Source: UBA5018 sp947463165
GTDB lineage: Bacteria; Cyanobacteriota; Cyanobacteriia; PCC-6307; Cyanobiaceae
DNA length: 64,000 nt
Assembly (NCBI GenBank): GCA_943371245.1
Contig: CALRTY020000008.1
Span: forward strand, 1-64,000
Direction of reading: 5' to 3'
Shown here: positions 35,376 to 44,166 of the stretch, one piece after another
Position numbering within the stretch: the stretch's first letter is position 1
How the letters are laid out: each line of letters starts with the position of its first letter
The notes under the pieces: model-generated
Told to the model about the DNA's origin: nothing
The model's input: the letters and a program-made list of their open reading frames with translations, nothing else
Database searches by the model: none
Program-made: the position numbers and the translations under genes

Positions 35376-36116
35376 TCAGCTGAAGCGCTTGGCCAGGGCG
35401 ATGGGGTCGAACACGGTGATCTTCTTGCGATCGATGGTCACCAGTCCTTCGATGCGCAGATCCCCCAGCAGCCGGGTGATCGTGACGCGGGTGGAGCCGA
35501 TGGCTTCAGCGATGGCCTGGTGGGAGAGTCTCAGGTCAATGGTGATTCCATCACTACTGGGCACGCCAAAATCCCGGCAAAGAACTAACAAAAAACTCAC
35601 CAGCCGTGAACTCATGTCGCGATGGGTAAGCGTTTCGATCATGGTTTCGGTCTGCAGGATGCGAGATGAAAGCCCCTGCAGCAATAGCAAACCCATGCTG
35701 GCATCCTGCTCGATGGCCTTGCGCACCGAGGTGGCTGGGGCGGTTACCATCTCTACCCTAGTGAAGGCAATTGCGTGGTAAAAACGGTCAGATCGCTGAC
35801 CCGTAAGCAGGGATAATACGCCAAATAAACTATTCTCACGTAGCAGGGCCACCGTGATTTCCTCGCCGCTCTCGTAAACGCGCGACAGGCGCACGGCGCC
35901 GCGGCGCAACAGATAAACCTTCTCGGCCGGATCGCCGGGGAAGAAGATTGTCTTGCTCCGCTCCACCGTTTCCACGGTGCTGCCGCTGAGGCTGCGAATC
36001 ACTTCTTGAAGGGTGATCGCTCCAGCAACACCGGAACCGATGCCAGTGATCGACCCCGGGGCGCCAGTGGAGGGCGTCGATGCGGTTCGGCTGAAGCCGC
36101 TGGTAGCGCCGACCAT
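35376..36116 (-). CDS. ntcA: Global nitrogen regulator NtcA
   Basis: NtcA is the CRP-family activator of nitrogen assimilation, responsive to 2-oxoglutarate. The C-terminal helix-turn-helix LSHQAIAEAIGSTRVTITRL is essentially invariant, and the effector domain has FFPGDPAEKVYLL and GEEITVALLREN. ATG at 36116 gives 246 residues; a GTG two codons upstream is also possible. The N-terminal ~35 residues (Gly/Ser/Thr-rich) are an extension compared with the usual ~222-residue protein. I found no clear GTA-N8-TAC site just upstream. Confidence 0.96.
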   Translation of the reverse strand: MVGATSGFSRTASTPSTGAPGSITGIGSGVAGAITLQEVIRSLSGSTVETVERSKTIFFPGDPAEKVYLLRRGAVRLSRVYESGEEITVALLRENSLFGVLSLLTGQRSDRFYHAIAFTRVEMVTAPATSVRKAIEQDASMGLLLLQGLSSRILQTETMIETLTHRDMSSRLVSFLLVLCRDFGVPSSDGITIDLRLSHQAIAEAIGSTRVTITRLLGDLRIEGLVTIDRKKITVFDPIALAKRFS

Positions 36117-36307
36117 GGCCACGGGGCGATTTACGGGAAGCTAAGGAGCGCTTCTGGTGCTCCAAGTAGCAAAGCACACAGTTTGCGCTGCGGCCCTGGT
36201 TTTGGCCTAGAGCGCAACAGGGCTGTTGGTATGTCTGTTGCCACCAGGGATGGTGTGCGGCCCTGGCCCACGGGGCCCGATGCCGCTACATTCAGTCTTG
36301 TGCCCGG

Positions 36308-36931
36308 ATGCCCATGACCGCCAGTCTTGCCCGCACCTCTGGCAGCCCGGCCGGCTCAGGTCTGCCGCCTGCAGCTATCTCCCCTCGCCATTCCCCCCGG
36401 CTGGCGCCTGCGACTGCCAATCGAAGCGGGCCGCCACCACGGCTGCAGACCTTGCCAGAGGGAATGCTGCAGGTGCACACCGCCCCGTTTCGGGGCAGCT
36501 TCGGCGGCGTGTTTAGCCAGGCCCTGCGCACCGCTGGCTTGGGCAGCCGCGTGCTGGTGAGCCAATTCCTCAAGGGAGGAGTGGATCAAGGGGTGGAGGC
36601 CAGCCTGTGGCTGTGCGGGCGGCTGCAGTGGCTGCGCCCGGCCGTGGCCGCCTGCCTGGAGCAGCCCGCCGGGGAGGCTGGCGAGGCGGCCACGGCCGTG
36701 GCCGAGGTGTGGAACTTCAGCCGCGAACAGTTACTTAGCGGCGCCGTAGATTTGATGGTGCTCGATGAGTTGGGCCTGGCGATCGAGCTGGGCTATGTGG
36801 CCCTAGATGAGGTGGTGGCCAGCCTGGAGCGGCGGCCGGCCCATCTAGACGTGATGCTCACCGGCCCCAGCATGCCCGCCGTACTGATGGCCATGGCCGA
36901 CCAGGTGACCCAGCTACGCCGAGGTCTTTGA
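36308..36931 (+). CDS. CobA/BtuR-like P-loop protein with degenerate Walker A
   Basis: The product has 207 residues. From about residue 54 (LQVHTAPFRGSFGGVFSQAL, then GLGSRVLVSQFLKGG) it follows the cob(I)alamin adenosyltransferase fold. DLMVLDELGLAIELGY corresponds to the Walker B region and VMLTGPSMP to the following strand. The usual GxGKGKT loop is replaced by PFRGSFGGV, so ATP binding may be altered. A Pro/Ser-rich N-terminal extension precedes the domain. The TGA stop overlaps the ATG of dcd by one base, indicating coupling. Confidence 0.7.
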   Translation: MPMTASLARTSGSPAGSGLPPAAISPRHSPRLAPATANRSGPPPRLQTLPEGMLQVHTAPFRGSFGGVFSQALRTAGLGSRVLVSQFLKGGVDQGVEASLWLCGRLQWLRPAVAACLEQPAGEAGEAATAVAEVWNFSREQLLSGAVDLMVLDELGLAIELGYVALDEVVASLERRPAHLDVMLTGPSMPAVLMAMADQVTQLRRGL

Positions 36932-37524
36932 TGCTCAAGAACGACCGCTGGATTAACGAACAGGCCAGGGCTGGCATGCTCCAGCCCTTCGAGTCCAATT
37001 TGGTGCGCCATCTCGAACCTGAGCAGGCGGCCCAGCCGGTGCTCAGCTATGGCTGCTCCTCCTATGGCTACGACCTGCGCCTATCAGCCAAAGAATTTCT
37101 GATCTTCCGTCATATTCCAGGCACGGTGATGAACCCGAAGCGGTTTAATCCGGCCAACCTGGATCCAGCACCCTTACATCGGGATGAAGATGGTGAATTC
37201 TTCATCCTTCCCGCCCATAGCTATGGCCTAGGCGTGGCCCTGGAGAAGTTGCGGGTGCCGCCGACGATCACCGTGATCTGCCTGGGCAAGAGCACCTATG
37301 CCAGGCTGGGAATCATCGTGAACACCACCCCCGCCGAAGCCAGCTGGGAAGGCCATCTCACCCTGGAGTTCAGCAATTCTTCCGGCGCAGATTGTCGTAT
37401 TTATGCCAACGAGGGGATCTGTCAACTGCTCTTTTTTGAAGGCGATCCCTGCGAAACCACCTATCAAGATCGCGCTGGCAAGTATCAGCACCAGCCCGAA
37501 CGGGTAACCCTGGCCCGGGTGTAG
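36931..37524 (+). CDS. dcd: dCTP deaminase
   Basis: Dcd converts dCTP to dUTP for dTMP synthesis. ATG at 36931 gives 197 residues. Motifs include SYGCSSYGYDLRLS, the nucleotide-binding GKSTYARLGI and catalytic glutamate in EGHLTLEFSNSS. It is coupled to the CobA-like gene just upstream. Confidence 0.95.
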   Translation: MLKNDRWINEQARAGMLQPFESNLVRHLEPEQAAQPVLSYGCSSYGYDLRLSAKEFLIFRHIPGTVMNPKRFNPANLDPAPLHRDEDGEFFILPAHSYGLGVALEKLRVPPTITVICLGKSTYARLGIIVNTTPAEASWEGHLTLEFSNSSGADCRIYANEGICQLLFFEGDPCETTYQDRAGKYQHQPERVTLARV

Positions 37525-37715
37525 CCACCGTTCACTCCAGCTCACTCCCCCACCTCACCTGCAGCCCACTCCCCTGGCTCGCTCGACCGCCAGGCAGTGG
37601 CCAGGCAAGCAATGCCGCATATCCACTGCATTAGAAATACATAGATGCAAATTTGGCATACAGCTAGCCGCCGCAGTACAGATGATGGTGATGGCAAAAC
37701 CAGAGGGAGAGAAAC

Positions 37716-37934
37716 GTGATCCAAAACATCACCAGAAATCCAACCCGAAATCCAATCCCAAATCCAAATAGACCAAGGCTGAATAGTCCAGGTTTGAGTG
37801 GCATGGGCTGGACCGATGCTGCCGAGATGCTCAATGGCCGCCTGGCCATGGTTGGCTTCGTTCTTGCCATAGCCACAGAGCTCCTCACGGGGCAAGGGGT
37901 GATTGGCCAAATCCAAGCTCTTCTACCAAAGTAA
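37716..37934 (+). CDS. High-light-inducible protein (Hlip/Scp)
   Basis: GTG at 37716, with a GGAG-type Shine-Dalgarno about 6 bases upstream, gives 72 residues. The single helix contains the chlorophyll-binding motif DAAEMLNGRLAMVGFVLA, typical of the LHC-related one-helix family that binds chlorophyll and protects PSII. The Asn/Pro-rich N-terminus is encoded by three 12-bp repeats. An internal ATG at 37802 is an alternative start. Confidence 0.92.
   Translation: MIQNITRNPTRNPIPNPNRPRLNSPGLSGMGWTDAAEMLNGRLAMVGFVLAIATELLTGQGVIGQIQALLPK
37735..37770 (+). repeat. Three 12-bp repeats in the hlip N-terminal coding region
   Basis: Units of gaaatccaaccc, gaaatccaatcc and caaatccaaata run in tandem and encode RNP-type residues. 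The core AAATCCAA recurs in the spacer after the gene and in another spacer near 48600. Confidence 0.7.
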
Positions 37935-37988
37935 CCAAATCCAATCTCTTCCAGCCAAGCAACCAAGCCCAATCTCTTCGATTCAATT
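37907..37988. repeat. 28-bp repeats across the hlip stop codon
   Basis: Units starting aaccaaatccaatctcttcc (37933) and aaccaagcccaatctcttcg (37961) are 28 bp apart. A weaker copy lies within the 3' end of the gene (37907-37932). The repeat therefore spans the coding end and the spacer. Confidence 0.65.
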
Positions 37989-38050
37989 CAAGTAAATTAT
38001 TAGCACACGAATCAGCCCCCCGGATCGTCTAGGCCAATAGCCTGGCCATC

Positions 38051-38308
38051 ATGAATCCACCGCTTGCCCAGTTGCTTCTGGCTTATGGCTGCTTAGGACT
38101 GTTATTTGTGGGCTTACCAACAGTGGTGCTGGGCATCACCTTTCTGCCTGGCTGGATGCGTACTGTCGGCGAAATCATCGGAACCAGCCAGCGAACCCTG
38201 CCTGAATGGTCCACATCTGATCATCAAGCGAGAGCGCAGCTCCCAATCACCGCTCACGCCGCCCCCAAGGCCCCCAGCAAATCGCTCACCTATGCCAACA
38301 CAGCTTAA
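38051..38308 (+). CDS. Small membrane protein, unknown
   Basis: ATG at 38051 gives 85 residues. One N-terminal hydrophobic segment (LLLAYGCLGLLFVGLPTVVL) may form one or two helices, followed by a polar, Ala/Pro-rich tail. It sits between two high-light-inducible genes. I do not recognise the family. It may be thylakoid-associated by context, but that is only inference. Confidence 0.6.
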   Translation: MNPPLAQLLLAYGCLGLLFVGLPTVVLGITFLPGWMRTVGEIIGTSQRTLPEWSTSDHQARAQLPITAHAAPKAPSKSLTYANTA

Positions 38309-38942
38309 TCTAATGAGCATTGGCAACCAACCGCTCAATCCAGCTCAGGCCTGGTCAGGTCAGGTCAGGTCAAGCTGCATGATGATCACAGAAACACCCA
38401 GGCGCCGCATACCTTCCACTCGATGGGATCAATCAGACCTGGGGTTTTGCGAGCCGCTTCTTAGTCTTCTACTCAAAAATTGAGCCACCCTTTTCTCTTC
38501 TGCTCAATTATATAGCCAGGCTAACCTCCCAAAAGTCCAGTCAGTTCAACCTCCATCAATTGCAGCGACGATCTGGACCCAGGCAGGGCCATCAGGCAAA
38601 CCTATTGAAGCAAGCCCGTTGACACTACCTTAAGAAATATAGCTTGGCGACATGCCGTCCCAACCCCACCTAAAGGTTAGAATTCCTTCGAGATGCCTCA
38701 ATAACACCTGAGAAATATGTTTTTTAGCCAGAGAGCGCTTGAGTTACCATACTTATTTGTCCGCTTGCTTTCGCAGATTCAATTTCCTTACTACAATTTT
38801 TAACTAAATCTTATTATTTAGCTATTGAGTCAATCTTTTTCTCTGACTTTTGAGTTAATCTTCTTTTCCAGCTCTTGGCTAAATCTTTTTGTCCAGCTTC
38901 AAATTCCATGGCTTAAAACATCTAATTCACCAATGGAGTTAA
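38309..38942. other. AT-rich spacer upstream of the second hlip gene
   Basis: These 634 bp hold no convincing gene. They contain four GGTCA units (38353-38372) and an array of about four to five degenerate 25-bp repeats (38777-38901) immediately before the gene. The region is more AT-rich than its surroundings. Confidence 0.6.
38802..38901 (+). repeat. Degenerate 25-bp tandem repeats upstream of hlip 2
   Basis: Units start at 38802, 38827, 38852 and 38877, with a decayed fifth near 38777. The shared pattern is roughly a GNNTAAATCTT start, a T-rich middle and a CAGCT-like end. The array ends 42 bp before the gene, so it could influence its promoter. Confidence 0.75.
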
Positions 38943-39221
38943 ATGATGAACAGCTCAACCCGGATTGATAAGCGCAGTTTTTCTGAATCAGAAGGCCAGG
39001 GATGGTGTGCGGATGAAGACAAGCTTGATGATCCTCGCCCCCTAGAGCCAAAGATGCAAATTGTAGGCAGTGAACGAGCCTGGGGATTCCATCGCAGGGC
39101 CGAACTTTTGAACGGGAGGATGGCAATGCTCGGATTTGTGACCGGCGTAATTATGGAATTGGCCACTGGTCAAGGCATTCTGCACCAAATCGGACTTCAA
39201 GCACTGCTACAGCACCATTGA
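38943..39221 (+). CDS. High-light-inducible protein (Hlip/Scp), second copy
   Basis: ATG at 38943, or the next codon at 38946, gives about 92 residues. The core AWGFHRRAELLNGRMAMLGF, then VTGVIMELATGQG, matches the one-helix chlorophyll-binding family. An acidic, hydrophilic N-terminus of about 45 residues precedes it and differs from the other copy. Two paralogs within 1.2 kb suggest a stress-responsive locus. Confidence 0.92.
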   Translation: MMNSSTRIDKRSFSESEGQGWCADEDKLDDPRPLEPKMQIVGSERAWGFHRRAELLNGRMAMLGFVTGVIMELATGQGILHQIGLQALLQHH

Positions 39222-39527
39222 TCTAGCTTGTGGCTTCAGCCCATTATCGCGGCAAATACTGCAGCCACCACATGGCCACTCCGCACCCATAAAGCCAATG
39301 CCTAGACTATTCTATTCATCCCTGGAAATTTACTAATTAATTGATGGCAATCAGGCAGGCAGGCAGGCAGGCGCATGGGGGATATGAACGCCGGAAGCTG
39401 GACCTGAACCTGAACCTGGAGCCGGAAGCTGGACCTGAGCCTGGCCTTAGCGCCAGAGCTGGACTGAAGCCAAAGGCCCTGGTGGGGGCGGGCATGGCGA
39501 TGGCCTAGGGCAGCGCAGCTGGGCACA

Positions 39528-39559
39528 TAAAAAAACCCGGAACACTAGGGCTCCGGGTT
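39528..39559 (-). terminator. Rho-independent terminator downstream of tkt
   Basis: AACCCGGA at 39534-39541 pairs with TCCGGGTT at 39552-39559. On the minus strand it is followed by a run of seven T (39529-39535 as A on plus). It lies about 380 bp beyond the tkt stop, so tkt mRNA may have a long repetitive 3' UTR. Confidence 0.75.
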
Positions 39560-39775
39560 AATCAGACTCACTGATGAGTTAGACCATCAGCTTGCCAATG
39601 AACTTGAAAATGAATCAGACAGTTAGCCTGAAATTAGCCCACCAATGAGGATGGCGATTGATTGGCCGAGGGATTGGCCAATCACCAATTGATCAGCCTG
39701 CCGATCAGTTGATTGATCGGCGAGCAGATCAGTTGGTTGCCAACTAATTTATTAGTGGCAAGCTTGTGGCTTTAC

Positions 39776-39920
39776 CAGCTTGTGAATGATCAACTGATGT
39801 TGACCAGCTTGTGACTGATCAGCTTGGCTGGTGAGTTTGTGGCTGACTAATTTATGGGCAACCAATTTGTTGCTGATCACATTGGCTGGCCAATTTGTGG
39901 CTGGCCAGTTTTTCTCTAGC
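39776..39920 (-). repeat. Degenerate ~29-bp repeats in the tkt 3' spacer
   Basis: Blocks similar to CAGCTTGTGACTGATCA start at 39776, 39805, 39833, 39863 and 39891, spaced 28-30 bp. A shorter copy lies at 39759. The array lies between the tkt stop and its terminator. Confidence 0.7.
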
Positions 39921-39938
39921 TGGCTGCAATGAATCGAA

Positions 39939-41945
39939 TCAGCCCAGGGCCTTGGCCTTGGCAACCACGTTGTCCACGGTGAAGCCAAACTTCTCCAGGC
40001 AGACAGGGCCAGGGGCCGAGGCACCGAAGCGGTCGATAGAAACGGTGTCGCCATCGAAGCCGGTGTACTTGTGCCAGCCGAAGGAACTGGAGGCTTCCAC
40101 CACCAGGCGCTTGCGCACGGAGGCGGGCAACACGGATTCGCGATAGGCGGCATCCTGCTCTTCGAACAGATCCACACAGGGCATAGACACCACCCGCACG
40201 CTCTTACCATCGGCGCGCAGCTGGGCTGCCGCCTTGACGCAGAGATCCAGTTCGGTGCCGGTGCCGATCAGGATTAGATCCGGAGTGCCATCGCTATCCT
40301 CCAGGATGTAACCACCTTTGGCCACCTTGGCGGCGGTGGAGTTGGGTTGGTTGACCATTGCCTGGCGGCTCAGGGCCAACACCGTGGGCCGTTGGCGATT
40401 TTGCACGGCCACCTGATAGGCCCCCATGGTCTCGTTGCCGTCGCCGGGGCGCATCACCAGCAGGTTTGGGATGGCGCGCAGGTTGGCCAGGGTTTCCACC
40501 GGCTGGTGGGTGGGGCCGTCTTCTCCCAGGCCAATGGAGTCGTGGGTGAGCACATAGATCACACCCAACTCACTCAATGCCGAGAGGCGGATGGCGCCGA
40601 TCATGTAGCCCGCGAACACCAGGAAGGTGCCGCCATAGGGGATCAAACCGCTGCCGTGATAGGCAATACCATTGAGAATGGCTGCCATGGCGTGTTCGCG
40701 CACGCCGAAGTGCAGGTAGCGGTTGGCTTCTGCCCCCTTCTGGAAGCTGGCTTCTCCCTTGATGTCGGTGAGGTTTGAGTGGGTGAGGTCGGCGGAGCCG
40801 CCGATCAGTTCCGGCAGGTTGGGGCCAAAGGCATTCAGTGCGTTGTAGGAGTGCTGGCGAGTGGCCAGGCCCTTGTCTTCTGGGCTGAAGCTAGGCAGCT
40901 TGGCATCCCAATCCTGGGGCAGTTCGCCGCGCAGCATGCGCTCAAATAGGGCGGCGTCAGCTGGATAGAGGCTGCGGTAGTTGTCCAGGGTGACATTCCA
41001 GGCGGCCTCGTGGGCTTCGCCACGGCTGATCGCCTGGCGCCAGTGGTCCAGGGCCTCCTGGGGCACCTCGAAGGGGCCGTAGCTCCAGTCGAGGTTCTTG
41101 CGGGTGAGTTCGGCTTCATCGGCACCGAGGGCCGCGCCATGCACGCCAGCGGTGTTGGCCTTGTTGGGCGAGCCGTAGCCGATGGTGGTGGTCACCTTGA
41201 TCATCGACGGCTTGTCGGTGACGGCCTTGGCCGCTTCAATTGCCTTGGCAATTGCTTCTATATCGGTATTACCGTCTTCTACGTGAATGGTGTGCCAGCC
41301 ATAGGCCTCATAGCGCTGCAGCACGTCCTCGGTGAAGGAAACCGAGGTGTTGCCATCGATGGTGATGTGGTTGTCGTCGTAGAGGGCGATCAGCTTGCCC
41401 AGGCCCAGGTGACCGGCCAGGGAGGCGGCTTCACTGGAGATCCCCTCTTGATGACAGCCGTCACCCATGATCACGTAGGTGTAGTGATCAACGAGATTGC
41501 AGCCTTCCTTGTTGAACTTGGCGGCCAGATGGGCTTCTGCAATTGCCAGACCCACAGCATTGGAGATGCCCTGTCCCAGGGGACCTGTGGTCACCTCTAC
41601 GCCGGCGGTTTCAAAGGTTTCAGGGTGGCCAGGGGTGCGGCTACCCCACTGGCGGAAACTTTTGATATCTTCGATGCCCACCGAGTCGTAGCCGCTGAGA
41701 TGCAGCAGCGCGTAGAGCAGCATGCAGCCGTGGCCCGCCGAAAGCACAAAGCGATCACGGTTAAACCACTTGGGATTTTTGGGGTTGTGCCGCAGCAGCT
41801 TGTCCCACAGGGCGTAGGCCATGGGGGCTGCCCCCATGGGTAGGCCCGGGTGACCGGAATTGGATTTGTTGATCGCGTCAATCGCTAGAAAGCGAATGCT
41901 GTTGACGCAGAGCGTTTCGATCGAGGTGGTGGGAGCGGCGACCAT
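39939..41945 (-). CDS. tkt: Transketolase
   Basis: The product has 668 residues, normal for the family. It transfers two-carbon ketol units in the Calvin cycle and pentose phosphate pathway, with thiamine diphosphate. Motifs are SGHPGLPMGAAPMAYALW, the TPP-binding GDGCHQEGISSEAASLAGHL with a downstream DDNHITIDG, and the Pyr-domain GVREHAMAAILNGIAYH. The start ATG at 41945 gives the expected N-terminus. fabF lies 79 bp upstream on the same strand. Confidence 0.97.
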   Translation of the reverse strand: MVAAPTTSIETLCVNSIRFLAIDAINKSNSGHPGLPMGAAPMAYALWDKLLRHNPKNPKWFNRDRFVLSAGHGCMLLYALLHLSGYDSVGIEDIKSFRQWGSRTPGHPETFETAGVEVTTGPLGQGISNAVGLAIAEAHLAAKFNKEGCNLVDHYTYVIMGDGCHQEGISSEAASLAGHLGLGKLIALYDDNHITIDGNTSVSFTEDVLQRYEAYGWHTIHVEDGNTDIEAIAKAIEAAKAVTDKPSMIKVTTTIGYGSPNKANTAGVHGAALGADEAELTRKNLDWSYGPFEVPQEALDHWRQAISRGEAHEAAWNVTLDNYRSLYPADAALFERMLRGELPQDWDAKLPSFSPEDKGLATRQHSYNALNAFGPNLPELIGGSADLTHSNLTDIKGEASFQKGAEANRYLHFGVREHAMAAILNGIAYHGSGLIPYGGTFLVFAGYMIGAIRLSALSELGVIYVLTHDSIGLGEDGPTHQPVETLANLRAIPNLLVMRPGDGNETMGAYQVAVQNRQRPTVLALSRQAMVNQPNSTAAKVAKGGYILEDSDGTPDLILIGTGTELDLCVKAAAQLRADGKSVRVVSMPCVDLFEEQDAAYRESVLPASVRKRLVVEASSSFGWHKYTGFDGDTVSIDRFGASAPGPVCLEKFGFTVDNVVAKAKALG

Positions 41946-42024
41946 CGGAGGGGAGCTGATGTGAGGAAGGGGGAGGCCGGAGGTATCGCCCTAGGCGAAG
42001 CAGCTGGCCGGGCTGAAGCCGGAG

Positions 42025-43272
42025 TCAGACCATGCGCCGGAAGGCCAGGCAGACGTTGTGGCCGCCGAACCCGAACGAGTTCGAGAGCACTACGTTGAGT
42101 TTCCGTTCCCGGGCCTGGTTGGGCACCACATCTAGATCACAAGCTGGATCTGGATTTTGGTAATTGATCGTAGGTGGTACGAGGCCGTGCTCCATCGCTA
42201 GAACAGCAGCAACGGCTTCAATGCCACCACTGCCGCCCAGCAGATGGCCGGTCATGGATTTGGTGGAGCTCACCGGGATGCGGTAGGCGTGCTCCCCCAG
42301 GGCGCTCTTGATCGCCGCGGTTTCATTGGCATCATTCGCCGGCGTGCTGGTGCCGTGGGCGTTCACGTAATCCACGGCCTCTGGATTCAGACCGGCGTCC
42401 GAGAGGGCCAAGCGCATCGCCGCCGCACCGCCCAGGCCGCCGGGGGAGGGGGAGGTGATGTGGTGGGCATCACAACTCATGCCGTAGCCCACGATTTCGG
42501 CCAGCACCGTGGCGCCGCGGGCGCGGGCGCATTCCAGGCTCTCCAGCACCAGCACTCCGGAGCCTTCGCCGATCACGAAGCCATCACGCTCCGCATCGAA
42601 GGGCCGACTGGCGCTGCTGGGATCGCCATTGCGAAATGACAGGGCCTTGGCACTGGCGAAGCCAGCCACGCCAAGCGGCGTGATCGCCGACTCAGCGCCA
42701 CCGCAGACCATGGCGTCAGCCAGGCCCATTTGAATCAGGCGGAAAGCATCGCCAATGGCATTGGAGCCGGCGGCGCAGGCCGTGGCCACCGCCGTGCTCG
42801 GGCCCTTCGCCCCCAAGGCGATGGCCGCCAGACCGGTGGCCATGTTGGGAATCATCATCGGCACGCAGAAGGGACTAACCCGATCTGGACCGCGATCCTT
42901 GAGCACATGGGCCTGGGTTTCCATCATCAGCAGGCCCCCCACCCCAGAGCCGATCGCCACCCCTACCCGGTGCTCGTTGGAGGCATCGATGGTGAGCCCC
43001 GCATGGATGACGGCCTGCTTGGCGGCGACGACGCCAAATTGACAAAAGCGATCCCAGCGCTTGGTCTCCTTGGGCTCGAGCCAGCCGCTGGGATCAAAAT
43101 TTTTCACCTCTGCCGCGAACCTGCAGGCGTGGCGGGAAGCATCAAACAGCGTGATCGGGGCCACGCCGTTGCGCGCACCGCTCAGCCCGCTCCAGTAGCT
43201 GGATACGTCGTTGCCAATGGGAGTAACCGCGCCGAGGCCGGTGACGACGACGCGATGGAGACCCTGCACCAT
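42025..43272 (-). CDS. fabF: 3-oxoacyl-[ACP] synthase II
   Basis: FabF elongates fatty acids by condensing acyl groups with malonyl-ACP. The product has 415 residues. The catalytic Cys is in ATACAAGSNAIGDA, and the two His in NAHGTSTPAND and SMTGHLLGGSGG. GFGGHNVCLAFRR ends the protein. acpP lies 9 bp upstream on the same strand, so they form an operon. Confidence 0.97.
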   Translation of the reverse strand: MVQGLHRVVVTGLGAVTPIGNDVSSYWSGLSGARNGVAPITLFDASRHACRFAAEVKNFDPSGWLEPKETKRWDRFCQFGVVAAKQAVIHAGLTIDASNEHRVGVAIGSGVGGLLMMETQAHVLKDRGPDRVSPFCVPMMIPNMATGLAAIALGAKGPSTAVATACAAGSNAIGDAFRLIQMGLADAMVCGGAESAITPLGVAGFASAKALSFRNGDPSSASRPFDAERDGFVIGEGSGVLVLESLECARARGATVLAEIVGYGMSCDAHHITSPSPGGLGGAAAMRLALSDAGLNPEAVDYVNAHGTSTPANDANETAAIKSALGEHAYRIPVSSTKSMTGHLLGGSGGIEAVAAVLAMEHGLVPPTINYQNPDPACDLDVVPNQARERKLNVVLSNSFGFGGHNVCLAFRRMV

Positions 43273-43281
43273 GGATGGAGT

Positions 43282-43524
43282 TCAGGCCTGTTTGGCCTGG
43301 ATGTAAGAGACCGCATCGCCAACGGTGGTGATGCCCTCGGCGTCTTCGTCGGGGATTTCGATGTCGAAGGCTTCTTCCAGGGCCATCACCAGTTCCACGG
43401 TGTCGAGCGAGTCAGCGCCGAGGTCGTCCTGGAAGTTGGATTCAGACTTCACCTCAGCAATATCAACGCTGAGCTGCTCGGCAACGATCGAGCTCACCTT
43501 GTCGAGAATCTCGTTGTTGGACAT
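43282..43524 (-). CDS. acpP: Acyl carrier protein
   Basis: The 80-residue product carries fatty acyl chains on phosphopantetheine at the Ser of GADSLDTVELVMALEE. The acidic helix-rich sequence is typical. It lies just upstream of fabF, the usual arrangement. Confidence 0.97.
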   Translation of the reverse strand: MSNNEILDKVSSIVAEQLSVDIAEVKSESNFQDDLGADSLDTVELVMALEEAFDIEIPDEDAEGITTVGDAVSYIQAKQA

Positions 43525-43792
43525 GGCTGCTGGGACAGTGGGCGCACTCTACGGGTCGCCCTGGAGCCCGCCTGGAGCTGGCCCCGCAGTTCAAGCCTGC
43601 CTGGGGCCAGGCGGCATCGGCCCCTTGCCGGGACGGCTGGTGCGCTGATGAACGGCGCTTGCTGATGAACGGCGCTTATGAACAAGGGTGAAGCCCAGGC
43701 GATCTGGTCGCTCCGCCGCCGTTTGCCTTGGGTACGTTGGGCGCCTTGCCGTTTCCTTGCGGCTACCGCCCCGCTGACGCCACCCGAGGCAC

Positions 43793-44038
43793 ATGTCCCA
43801 CGCCGTCAAGATCTACGACACCTGCATCGGCTGCACCCAGTGTGTGCGTGCCTGCCCCTTGGACGTTCTGGAAATGGTGCCCTGGGATGGCTGCAAGGCC
43901 GGCCAGATCGCCTCTTCTCCCCGCACGGAAGACTGCGTCGGTTGCAAGCGCTGTGAAACCGCCTGCCCCACCGATTTCCTTTCCATCCGCGTGTATCTGG
44001 GCGACGAAACCAGTCGCTCCATGGGCCTGGCCTACTGA
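43793..44038 (+). CDS. psaC: Photosystem I iron-sulfur subunit PsaC
   Basis: PsaC (81 residues) binds the FA and FB [4Fe-4S] clusters on the stromal side of PSI. The two cluster motifs are [12 protein letters not shown] and [12 protein letters not shown]. The C-terminus SMGLAY is invariant. It is divergent from acpP, with a 268-bp spacer. Confidence 0.98.
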
Positions 44039-44126
44039 GGCTGGCCAGCAGGGAGTCTTCAAAGACCCAAGCCATTCGAGGCCAGCCCGATGTCGCCTGA
44101 CGGCATCAGAGCTTGCCAATAAGCTC

Positions 44127-44152
44127 AAGCCCGGCCCAGCCGGGCTTTTTTT
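44127..44152 (+). terminator. psaC terminator
   Basis: AAGCCCGGC at 44127-44135 and its complement GCCGGGCTT, reaching into the T-run at 44139-44147, form a GC-rich hairpin. The T-run continues to 44152. It separates psaC from glmS. Confidence 0.85.
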
Positions 44153-44166
44153 GTGATGAGAGCGCC

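Larger units (their letters stand above)
39222..39938. other. Spacer between hlip 2 and transketolase, rich in repeats
   Basis: These 717 bp contain five CAGG units (39352-39371), an 18-bp exact direct repeat gccggaagctggacctga (39390 and 39421), a terminator (39528-39559), and a degenerate ~29-bp array (39776-39920) behind the tkt stop. I see no credible gene. Confidence 0.6.

Noticed and set aside
36117..36307. NtcA autoregulatory box
   Set aside because: No GTA-N8-TAC site could be found in the spacer upstream of ntcA.
39640..39938. Extra coding region in the repeats downstream of tkt
   Set aside because: The frame there is a repetitive NKLVAHKL-type peptide in the wrong register relative to tkt and has no start signal.
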